Shown here: positions 1 through 5,138 of the stretch, in pieces | Numbering within the stretch: position 1 is the first letter of the stretch | How the letters are laid out: the number at the start of each line of letters is the position of its first letter | Source: an uncultured Oscillospiraceae bacterium | GTDB lineage: Bacteria > Bacillota > Clostridia > Oscillospirales > Oscillospiraceae | Assembly (NCBI GenBank): GCA_934565775.1 | Contig: CAKTIN010000086.1 | Coordinates: 1-7,199, forward strand | Direction: 5' to 3' | Length of the DNA: 7,199 bases | The notes under the pieces: model-generated | Seen by the model: only the letters and a program-made list of their open reading frames with translations | Database searches by the model: none | Told to the model about the DNA's origin: nothing | Made by a program: the position numbers and the translations under genes

Positions 1-1206
1 CAGCCGCCGGAGAACCGGGCGGTGTGCTATCTGACCTATACCAACGAAAAGACCCACGCCATTATCCGGGCCAACCTGGACCGCAGCCCCATTTACGACG
101 GCACCATCCAGGGCGTGGGCCCCCGGTACTGCCCCAGCATCGAGACGAAGATCGTCCGCTTCCCGGACAAGCCCCGGCACCAGATCTTTGTGGAGCCCTG
201 CGGGCTGGATACGGAGGAGCTGTATATCCAGGGGCTGTCCTCCAGTCTGCCGGAGGATGTGCAGCTGGAAATGCTCCACTCCATCGCCGGGCTGGAGCAC
301 GCGGAAATGATGCGCACAGCCTATGCCATCGAATACGACTGCGTGGACCCCACGGAGCTGCTGCCCACCCTGGAGAGCAAAAAAATCCCCGGGCTTTACG
401 GCGCAGGGCAGTTCAACGGCACCTCCGGCTATGAGGAGGCGGCGGTGCAGGGCTTCGTGGCCGGAGTAAACGCTGCTCTGAAGCTTCTGGGGCGGCCTCC
501 CATGATCCTGACCCGGGATCAGTGCTACATCGGCGCTCTGATTGACGACCTGGTGACGAAAGGCACCCAGGAGCCCTATCGGATCATGACCAGCCGGTCG
601 GAATACCGCCTGCTCCACCGCCAGGACAACGCCGACGCCCGGCTGACCAAGGTCGGCTATACGGTCGGCCTCATCAGCCGGGAGCGGCTGGAAGCGGTGG
701 AGGCCAAATACGAGGCCGTCCGCCGGGAAATCACCCGGCTGGAGCGCACCGGTGTCCCTGCCAGCCCCGCTCTGTCCGCTCTCTGCCGACAGGCGGGAAC
801 CGCGGAGGTAGCCTCCTCTGCCCGGCTGTCAGATCTGGTCCGCAGGCCCCAGCTGGGATATGCGGAGCTGGCGCCCTTCGACCCGGAGCGCCCGAGCCTG
901 CCCGGGGACGTTACCGAGCAGGTGGAGATTCAGCTGAAATACGCCGGATATCTGGCCCGGCAGGAGCAGCAGGTGGAGCAGTTCCGCCGGGAGGAATCCC
1001 GTCCCCTGCCCCCGGACCTGGATTACAATGCCATCGGCGGCCTGCGGCTGGAGGCCCGGCAGAAGCTCTCCCAGATCCGTCCCCTGTCTCTCGGGCAGGC
1101 CGGGCGCATCTCCGGCGTCAGCCCTGCGGACGTGGCAGTGCTCATGATCTACCTGGAGCAGCAAAAAGCCCAGGAAAATCGCCTTGCCAACCCCCAAAAA
1201 ATATGA
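1..1206 (+). CDS. mnmG: tRNA uridine-5-carboxymethylaminomethyl modification enzyme MnmG (GidA), 5'-truncated by window edge
   Basis: MnmG is the FAD- and NADH-dependent partner of MnmE. Together they install the carboxymethylaminomethyl group on C5 of wobble U34 in certain tRNAs, in the cytoplasm. The frame is open from base 1, and 401 residues are visible; comparison with the usual ~630 residues suggests about 230 N-terminal residues, including the FAD-binding Rossmann start, lie outside. Visible hallmarks are the first GidA signature GPRYCPSIE at visible residues 40-48, whose Cys44 corresponds to the catalytic Cys of the family, and the second signature [16 protein letters not shown] near residues 136-151. 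The C-terminal helical domain that contacts MnmE and tRNA has the typical [21 protein letters not shown] stretch split around residue 200. The gene ends in TGA at 1204-1206 inside the promoter of rex. No terminator is seen before rex, so read-through is likely. The usual neighbour rsmG is not directly downstream. Confidence 0.97.
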   Translation, partial: QPPENRAVCYLTYTNEKTHAIIRANLDRSPIYDGTIQGVGPRYCPSIETKIVRFPDKPRHQIFVEPCGLDTEELYIQGLSSSLPEDVQLEMLHSIAGLEHAEMMRTAYAIEYDCVDPTELLPTLESKKIPGLYGAGQFNGTSGYEEAAVQGFVAGVNAALKLLGRPPMILTRDQCYIGALIDDLVTKGTQEPYRIMTSRSEYRLLHRQDNADARLTKVGYTVGLISRERLEAVEAKYEAVRREITRLERTGVPASPALSALCRQAGTAEVASSARLSDLVRRPQLGYAELAPFDPERPSLPGDVTEQVEIQLKYAGYLARQEQQVEQFRREESRPLPPDLDYNAIGGLRLEARQKLSQIRPLSLGQAGRISGVSPADVAVLMIYLEQQKAQENRLANPQKI

Positions 1207-1212
1207 TATGAT
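1184..1212 (+). promoter_or_regulatory. Candidate sigma-A promoter of rex
   Basis: TTGCCA at 1184-1189 and TATGAT at 1207-1212 are separated by 17 bases, each one mismatch from consensus. A second, overlapping TATGAT lies at 1202-1207. The -10 area overlaps the mnmG stop codon. The predicted start of transcription near 1219 leaves a leader of about 26 bases before the ATG at 1245 and would exclude the upstream GTG at 1230 from having a transcribed ribosome site. No convincing Rex operator (TTGTTAA-type inverted repeat) was found next to it. Confidence 0.5.
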
Positions 1213-1244
1213 AGGGGTAATAACAAGAAGTGGAGCGAACGGAA

Positions 1245-1889
1245 ATGAATCGGAAAGAAATCTCAAAATCCGTCCTGAAGCGTCTGCCCAGCTACCTTGC
1301 CTATCTGAAATCCCTGCCCGAGGGCAGCAATGTGAACATCTCCGCCACGGCGCTGGCCAATGCTCTGAACATGGGCGAGGTGCAGGTGCGCAAGGACCTG
1401 GCCATGGTCTCCGACGGCGGCCGTCCCAAGGTGGGCTACCTGCGGGAGAGCCTGATCCAGGACATTGAGCAGTTCCTGGGCTACAACAACACCACAGACG
1501 CCGTGCTCATCGGTGCGGGGAAGCTGGGCCGGGCCCTGCTGGGGTATAAGGGCTTTGACGCTTACGGGCTGAACATCGTCGCCGCCTTTGATTCCAAGCC
1601 TGGTCTGGAGGGCGAGACGGAAAGCGGCAAGCCCATTTATCCCATCTCCCGCCTAAGCGCCTTCTGCCGGGAAAACAACATCCTCATGGGCATCATCACC
1701 GTCCCCGCCGAAAGCGCCCAGGCCGTGTGCGACCAGCTGATCGCCAGCGGGATCAAGGCCGTCTGGTCCTTTGCCCCCGTCCATCTGGAGGTCCCTGCCA
1801 ATATTCTGGTGCAGTATGAAAATATGGCCACCTCCCTGGCCGTGCTGTCCATGCACCTGTCCGCCCAGATCAACAACGGCGGAAACTGA
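1245..1889 (+). CDS. rex: Redox-sensing transcriptional repressor Rex
   Basis: Rex is a cytoplasmic homodimeric repressor that binds DNA when NAD+ is plentiful and releases it when NADH rises, controlling fermentation and electron-transfer genes in Firmicutes. The 214-residue length is typical. Residues 1-80 form the winged helix-turn-helix: the conserved start region with KRLP (12-15), and VRKDLA (48-53) followed by GGRPKVGY (58-65). Residues 85 onward form the Rossmann NAD(H) domain with the loop G90-A-G92-KL-G95, then AAFDSKPG, IITVPAESAQ and GIKAVWSFAP, all family hallmarks. The ATG at 1245 is chosen over an in-frame GTG at 1230 because GGAG at 1232-1235 sits nine bases upstream, MNRKEISK resembles other Rex starts, and the promoter places the transcript start around 1219. 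It follows mnmG by 38 bases and ends just before a strong hairpin terminator. Confidence 0.96.
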   Translation: MNRKEISKSVLKRLPSYLAYLKSLPEGSNVNISATALANALNMGEVQVRKDLAMVSDGGRPKVGYLRESLIQDIEQFLGYNNTTDAVLIGAGKLGRALLGYKGFDAYGLNIVAAFDSKPGLEGETESGKPIYPISRLSAFCRENNILMGIITVPAESAQAVCDQLIASGIKAVWSFAPVHLEVPANILVQYENMATSLAVLSMHLSAQINNGGN

Positions 1890-1901
1890 CCGCAAAGCAG
1901 C

Positions 1902-1944
1902 AAAAGCGCCGCCCCGGGATTTCCCGAGGCGGCGCTTTTCTCTT
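1902..1944. terminator. Hairpin terminator shared by convergent rex and the zinc-ribbon membrane protein gene
   Basis: A 12-bp stem (AAAAGCGCCGCC at 1902-1913 with GGCGGCGCTTTT at 1928-1939), one C-A mismatch, four more pairs and a four-base loop ATTT (1919-1922). On the plus strand the T-rich tail TTTTCTCTTGTTTT follows. On the minus strand the TTTT at the stem end is the only U-run, so it should act best for rex but may stop both convergent transcripts. It lies 12 bases after the rex stop and 8 bases beyond the opposing stop at 1948. Confidence 0.85.
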
Positions 1945-1947
1945 GTT

Positions 1948-2604
1948 TTAGATTTCCCGATGTCCGCAGTTGGGGCACACACCGTTTTCCAGCGGGGTCC
2001 CGCACTTGGGGCAGAACCGGGCAGCGGGGGCCTGAGGAGCCACCGGGCTCTGGGGAACCACCGGGCCCTGGGGCGCCTGGGGCGCCATGGTCGCGCCGTT
2101 GTCCTGCACCGTATTCTTCAGAATCCGGGCCTTCATCCCGCTCATATCCAGGCTGGGCGCCGCAAACACGTCCTTCCTGGCGGTGTCTCCGTTCTGGCTG
2201 CGGAGCTTACCGTTAATGGCAATGACGTTCTTCACCAGCAGCACCATCATCATCAGCAGCTCATAGACCAGCCGGATCACAATGGGCCCCAGGATCATCA
2301 GCAGCAGTCCCTGGCCGCCAAGCCAGTATTTCCCCTCCCAGGTGTCAACCGTCTTAAACAGCAGGAAGAAGCCGCTCAGAATAACAAAGCAGGTGAGGAA
2401 GATGTACAGGGCCTGGAGGATTTTTTCCACAATCAGATATTTGAAATTCACGGTATCATGGAGGAATTTCCCAAAATTCCCCATTTTCTCCCGGCGCTTC
2501 TCCGGGACCAGGAACACAAAGGCCAGCACCGTAGCCACAACGGCCAGTACGGCGGCGACAATGGCAAGAGTGCCTGCCAAGCTTACAGAGCTCATGATGT
2601 TCAT
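1948..2604 (-). CDS. DUF4282-like integral membrane protein with C-terminal zinc ribbon
   Basis: Function unknown. The 218-residue protein has a very hydrophobic N-terminal segment (about 9-33), a short basic stretch PEKRREK (34-40), then two further membrane segments at about 62-83 and 96-124. The latter pair, with the GP-x-x-x-R-x-x-YE pattern (106-115), resembles the DUF4282 family, known from memory only as small bacterial membrane proteins. A cytosolic-looking part with a low-complexity Pro/Gln/Ala/Val linker (about 170-195) leads to a zinc ribbon, CPKCG (198-202) and CPNCG (210-214), four Cys in two CxxC pairs. The start at 2604 is chosen because a purine-rich site AAGGAAGAGAG lies just upstream and because an in-frame ATG at 2649 lies upstream of the predicted transcription start. 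The gene has its own sigma-A promoter, so it need not follow dacF regulation. The DUF assignment is moderate; the membrane and zinc-ribbon architecture is clear. Confidence 0.85.
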   Translation of the reverse strand: MNIMSSVSLAGTLAIVAAVLAVVATVLAFVFLVPEKRREKMGNFGKFLHDTVNFKYLIVEKILQALYIFLTCFVILSGFFLLFKTVDTWEGKYWLGGQGLLLMILGPIVIRLVYELLMMMVLLVKNVIAINGKLRSQNGDTARKDVFAAPSLDMSGMKARILKNTVQDNGATMAPQAPQGPVVPQSPVAPQAPAARFCPKCGTPLENGVCPNCGHREI

Positions 2605-2639
2605 AAATCTCTCTTCCTTCCATTTCTTGAGATAATAGT

Positions 2640-2668
2640 ATGGTAGCATGAAAAAGAGCTCCTGTCAA
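2640..2668 (-). promoter_or_regulatory. Sigma-A promoter with extended -10 for the zinc-ribbon membrane protein gene
   Basis: Reading the minus strand, a perfect TTGACA (2668-2663) is followed after 17 bases by TACCAT (2645-2640), with TGC directly in front of it (an extended -10). The predicted transcript starts near 2633, giving a leader of about 29 bases to the ATG at 2604. This decides the start codon: the upstream in-frame ATG at 2649 would not be transcribed from here. The promoter lies in the 82-base gap after dacF, which shows no terminator. Confidence 0.6.
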
Positions 2669-2686
2669 GGCGTAGCGGCGGGGGTC

Positions 2687-3850
2687 TCAGTCTTTTTCTC
2701 CGCAAAAGCACACCCGGCGCAGCAGGGCCGCGGCCAGCTCCCCCCAGGTCAGCCGCTCCACCGGCGTCTCCGCCACCAGAGGCAGCTCCGCCAGGGTCTC
2801 CTCCCCGGCCTTTACCGTCAGCGTCCCCAGGCGCTGGCCCTGGGTCACCGGGGCCGTCACCGACGGCAGCACGCTCACCTGCCGGGTGAGCTGGGCCTGC
2901 TTGCCCTTGTCAATGAGCAGGCCGTCCTCTCCGGCGACCCGCACCTGCACCCCGTGAATCCGGCCCAGGACCACGGGCACCTGGGGCAGCGGCTCCTCCC
3001 CCCGGGCGGAGGCTAGGGCAAAATTGGCAAAGCCGTAGTCCAGCATGGCCTTTACGGACTGGAATCGGTCCGGGCTGGTGGCACAGTGGAGCACCACGGC
3101 GATGAGCTCCATGCCTCCCCGCTGGGCGGAGGCGGACAGGCAGTACCCCGCCCCGGAGGTAAAGCCGGTTTTCAGCCCGGTGGTCCCCTCGTAGAACCGC
3201 ACCAGCTTATTGGTATTGGCCAGGCCGAAGGCCCCGTCCCGGACGGTGTCCATCCAGATGGTGGTGAATTTTTTAATGTCCGGATGCTTCACCAGCAGCT
3301 CCCGGGACATAAGGGCAATGTCGTAGGCCGTGGTCCTGTGCTCCGAGGCGTTTTCCCCGTCGTCCAGTCCGGTGCAGTTGACAAAGTGGGTATCCTTCAT
3401 CCCCAGCTCTTCCGCCCGCTGATTCATCCGCTCCACGAAGGCCGGCTCGCTGCCGGCAATGTGCTCCGCCAGGGCGCAGGCGCAGTCGTTGGCCGAGGAC
3501 ACCGCCACGGATTTGAGCATATCGGAAACCGTCATGGTCTCCCCCACCTTCAGATAAATCTGGCTGCCGCCCTTGGCCGCCGCAGCCTCCGAGGCGGTCA
3601 CGCCGTCGTCCCAGGTGATCTTCCCGGAGTCGATGGCTTCCATGACCAGGAGCATGGTCATGACCTTGGTGACGCTGGCCGGGGCCAGGCGCTCATGGGC
3701 GTTGCTCTCATAGAGCACCGTCCCCGTGGCGGCGTCCATCAGCACCGCCGAGGGGGCTGCAAGCTGCAGATCCGCCCCCAGGACCGGCAGGCTCAGGCAG
3801 GAACATAGCAGCAGCGCCGTCAGCGCGGCGCAAGCGATCCGACGTTTCAT
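2687..3850 (-). CDS. dacF: D-alanyl-D-alanine carboxypeptidase, DacF-like (penicillin-binding protein, peptidase family S11)
   Basis: A low-molecular-weight penicillin-binding protein that removes the terminal D-Ala from peptidoglycan stem peptides outside the membrane, limiting cross-linking. The 387 residues match DacF size. Residues 1-26 form a signal peptide (KRR, then a hydrophobic core, ending near LGA). The three active-site motifs are intact: S59-V-T-K62 (nucleophile Ser59), S119-A-N121, and K227-T-G229. A beta-rich C-terminal domain follows and ends in a likely amphipathic anchor around TWGELAAALLRRV. The start at 3850 has the strong site GGGAGGTG eight bases upstream. It lies 57 bases after sigG on the same strand, so co-transcription is likely; in B. 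subtilis dacF heads the sigF operon and is forespore-expressed, which fits this company. A GCATA at 3907-3903 resembles a sigma-F/G -35, but no good -10 follows. The choice of dacF over other family S11 names rests on context. Confidence 0.9.
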   Translation of the reverse strand: MKRRIACAALTALLLCSCLSLPVLGADLQLAAPSAVLMDAATGTVLYESNAHERLAPASVTKVMTMLLVMEAIDSGKITWDDGVTASEAAAAKGGSQIYLKVGETMTVSDMLKSVAVSSANDCACALAEHIAGSEPAFVERMNQRAEELGMKDTHFVNCTGLDDGENASEHRTTAYDIALMSRELLVKHPDIKKFTTIWMDTVRDGAFGLANTNKLVRFYEGTTGLKTGFTSGAGYCLSASAQRGGMELIAVVLHCATSPDRFQSVKAMLDYGFANFALASARGEEPLPQVPVVLGRIHGVQVRVAGEDGLLIDKGKQAQLTRQVSVLPSVTAPVTQGQRLGTLTVKAGEETLAELPLVAETPVERLTWGELAAALLRRVCFCGEKD

Positions 3851-3888
3851 AGGTAGCACCTCCCGCATTTCTGCTAGGAGCCTATGTG

Positions 3889-3902
3889 CCCCGGCCCGGG
3901 GG
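3889..3902. repeat. Short GC-rich inverted repeat between sigG and dacF
   Basis: CCCCGGCCCGGGGG can form a 5-bp all-GC stem (CCCCG/CGGGG) with a three-base loop in the 57-base sigG-dacF gap. There is no T-run after it on either strand, so it is not a classical terminator. It could attenuate or stabilise the sigG-dacF message, which is inference only. Confidence 0.4.
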
Positions 3903-3907
3903 TATGC

Positions 3908-4681
3908 CTACATGACCCGCTTCCGGATGGCCCCAATGGCCCCCTTCTCCAGGCGGGAGACCTGGGCCTGGGAAATGCCCACCTGCCCTGCCACCTCCAT
4001 CTGGGTCTTTCCGTCGTAAAAACGCAGAATCAGAATCTGCTGCTCCCGCTTGGACAGGGCCTGAAAGGCCTCCTTCAGGGCGATGCGCTCCAGCCAGCGC
4101 TCGTCGGAATTTTTCAGATCCCGCACCTGGTCCATGACCGTCAGGGGATCCCCGCCGTCGGCGTACACCGGCTCATACAGGGATACCGGGGTGGACACCG
4201 CGTCCATGGCCTCCGCCACCTCCCCCCGGGTGAGCTCCATACGCCCGGCCAGCTCGTCCAGGGTGGGCTCCCGTCCGCTCTCCGCCGTCATGGCCTCCTT
4301 GCATTGCAGCACCCGGTAGGCCGTATCCCGCAGGGAGCGGCTCACCCGGATGGGGCTGGAATCCCGGAGATACCGCCGGACCTCCCCGGAGATCATGGGC
4401 ACGCCATAGGTGGAAAACCGCACGTTCCGCTCCGGATCAAAGTTGGCAATGGCCTTCAGCAGGCCGATGCAACCCACCTGGAATAGATCGTCCGGGTTCT
4501 CCCCCCGGCGGTCAAAGCGCTGGATAACGGACAGCACCAGCCGCAGATTTCCCTCGATCAGCTTCTCCCTGGCCGCCTCGTCCCCGGCCTTCGCCTGCTT
4601 CAGAAGCCGCGTCATCTCCTCATTGCTCAGCACCTTGAGCTTGGATGTGTTTACGCCGCAGATCTCGACCTTTCCCTGCAT
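3908..4681 (-). CDS. sigG: RNA polymerase sporulation sigma factor SigG
   Basis: Sigma-G directs late transcription in the forespore, including SASP, germination and DNA-protection genes. The 257-residue protein carries the almost invariant SigG N-terminal block KVEICGVNTSKL (4-15). Region 2 spans about 45-118, with DDLFQVGCIGLLKAI for core binding (64-78), FSTYGVPMISGEVRRYLRD for -10 recognition (89-107) and PIRVSRSLRD (110-119). The central region includes SLYEPVYADGGDPLTVMDQV, and region 4 ends in a helix-turn-helix with KTQMEV and ISQAQVSRLEKGAI for the -35. The start at 4681 has GGGAGG about six bases upstream. Residue 43 is Glu (LIEGN), where B. subtilis SigG has Asn45. Unlike the common clostridial spoIIGA-sigE-sigG arrangement, sigG here lies upstream of dacF and downstream of gpr. 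A sigma-F-like promoter lies 68-96 bases upstream. Confidence 0.97.
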   Translation of the reverse strand: MQGKVEICGVNTSKLKVLSNEEMTRLLKQAKAGDEAAREKLIEGNLRLVLSVIQRFDRRGENPDDLFQVGCIGLLKAIANFDPERNVRFSTYGVPMISGEVRRYLRDSSPIRVSRSLRDTAYRVLQCKEAMTAESGREPTLDELAGRMELTRGEVAEAMDAVSTPVSLYEPVYADGGDPLTVMDQVRDLKNSDERWLERIALKEAFQALSKREQQILILRFYDGKTQMEVAGQVGISQAQVSRLEKGAIGAIRKRVM

Positions 4682-4748
4682 ACCCTGCCTCCCGGAAATT
4701 TCTCAGAGGCTCTGCGGGTTTCCGGACCCGGCAAAGCCCTCTCGGAAG

Positions 4749-4777
4749 CAGTATTTCCCAAAGGCGGCGGATTATTC
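4749..4777 (-). promoter_or_regulatory. Candidate sigma-F promoter of sigG
   Basis: On the minus strand GAATA (4777-4773) is followed after 14 bases by GGAAATACTG (4758-4749). The latter fits the sigma-F -10 consensus GGNNANAHTR at every position; the -35 has one mismatch to GYATA, and the spacer is one base short of the usual 15. The predicted transcript starts near 4742, about 60 bases before the sigG ATG. Sigma-F control of sigG is established in B. subtilis, so the match is plausible. Consensus recalled from memory. Confidence 0.45.
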
Positions 4778-4803
4778 TGGGCCTGTTTTTTGCCGAAAAC
4801 GGC

Positions 4804-4836
4804 GGTCGAATTTTTGTAGGATCTGACGAATTTTTC
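4804..4836 (+). repeat. Tandem repeat CGAATTTTT, Spo0A-box-like, 20-base period
   Basis: GGTCGAATTTTT (4804-4815) and TGACGAATTTTT (4824-4835) share CGAATTTTT exactly 20 bases apart, near two helical turns. The second fits TGNCGAA, the Spo0A box core, and the first differs at one base. They lie 27-57 bases upstream of the candidate sigG -35. Spo0A binding is a guess from a short motif; the periodic repeat itself is directly visible. Confidence 0.35.
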
Positions 4837-5046
4837 TTTTGCCCACCGGTTTTCCCCCTGATCTACCCAGGCAGGAACCGCGTCAGCTCGTGGATTTCCA
4901 ACATTTTACGGAAGTTTTACAAGCGGACGGGGAAAACGTAAATTTTTTCCCACCGCCGCTTTCACCGGATATGCAGAGAAATATACGCCCCCTATTCCCC
5001 GGGAAACAGTTGGGAAAACCCGGAGCCCGGCAGAGTGCGCCAAAGG

Positions 5047-5089
5047 TTTTCCACATTATCCACAACCTTATCCACAGGCCCTGTCCACA
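5047..5089 (+). promoter_or_regulatory. Cluster of four tandem DnaA boxes
   Basis: Four same-strand nonamers lie in 43 bases: TTTTCCACA (5047-5055, one mismatch), TTATCCACA (5056-5064, perfect), TTATCCACA (5068-5076, perfect) and CTGTCCACA (5081-5089, two mismatches). Start-to-start distances are 9, 12 and 13 bases; the first two boxes abut. DnaA-ATP assembles on such arrays to open origins or to act as a regulator, and tandem perfect boxes this close are unlikely by chance in GC-rich DNA. The array lies 50 bases beyond the gpr stop and about 270 bases upstream of the sigG promoter. Whether it is an origin, a DnaA-titrating cluster or a regulatory site is open. Confidence 0.7.
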
Positions 5090-5099
5090 GGGCCCGTGG
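5072..5099. repeat. GC-rich hairpin overlapping DnaA boxes 3 and 4
   Basis: GGCCCTG (5077-5083) pairs with CAGGGCC (5088-5094) around the loop TCCA, and after one A-C mismatch CCAC (5072-5075) pairs with GTGG (5096-5099). Neither strand has a U-run after it, so it is a poor intrinsic terminator for gpr. It covers box 4 completely and the end of box 3, so a cruciform and DnaA binding would compete. Confidence 0.6.
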
Positions 5100-5138
5100 G
5101 GGGACTATCCATTTCGCTTAACATAACGGCAATCGACC

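Larger units (their letters stand above)
4682..5138. other. 457-base gene-free region between gpr and sigG with DnaA boxes and repeated motifs
   Basis: No credible gene is seen: open frames here lack ribosome sites or recognisable products. From left to right (plus coordinates) it contains the sigG leader and its sigma-F-like promoter (4749-4777), a small GCCG-AAAA-CGGC hairpin (4792-4803), two CGAATTTTT repeats (4807 and 4827), two TTTTAC repeats 11 bases apart (4904 and 4915), and an inverted repeat GGGAAAA/TTTTCCC (4930-4951). GGTTTTCC or its complement occurs at 4848, 5013 and 5045. The DnaA-box cluster lies at 5047-5089, a GC-rich hairpin at 5072-5099, and a direct repeat AATCGAC at 5131 and 5141. 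This is by far the longest non-coding stretch in the window and the most A/T-tract-rich. Confidence 0.75.

Noticed and set aside
1213..1229. Rex operator for autoregulation (TAATAACAA near 1218)
   Set aside because: Only a degenerate half-site is visible; no inverted partner at the expected spacing.
1230..1244. GTG start for Rex at 1230
   Set aside because: The predicted promoter would start transcription near 1219, leaving no ribosome site, while ATG at 1245 has GGAG at good spacing and a typical Rex N-terminus.
2605..2649. Upstream ATG at 2649 for the zinc-ribbon membrane protein
   Set aside because: It lies upstream of the start predicted from TTGACA/TACCAT and has no ribosome site; the ATG at 2604 has one.
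3086..3808. Long plus-strand open frame opposite dacF
   Set aside because: A shadow frame of GC-rich coding DNA; dacF on the minus strand has all three active-site motifs.
3796..3813. Lipobox in the DacF signal peptide (LLCSC)
   Set aside because: The residue before the last Ser is Cys, outside the usual lipobox pattern; a normal signal peptide ending near LGA is more likely.
3851..3907. Sigma-F/G promoter directly before dacF (GCATA at 3907-3903)
   Set aside because: No -10 matching either consensus at the proper distance; read-through from sigG explains expression.
4883..5065. Minus-strand 60-residue open frame across the DnaA boxes
   Set aside because: It needs a TTG start without a ribosome site, has no recognisable product, and its N-terminus is just the DnaA-box sequence read as codons.
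5100..5120. DnaA-trio elements after box 4
   Set aside because: A GC-rich stretch follows the boxes, but only a single TAG-type triplet is visible on one strand, not a repeated series.
4839..5126. Plus-strand open frame in the gpr-sigG gap
   Set aside because: No ribosome site and no domain; composition fits chance reading of non-coding DNA.
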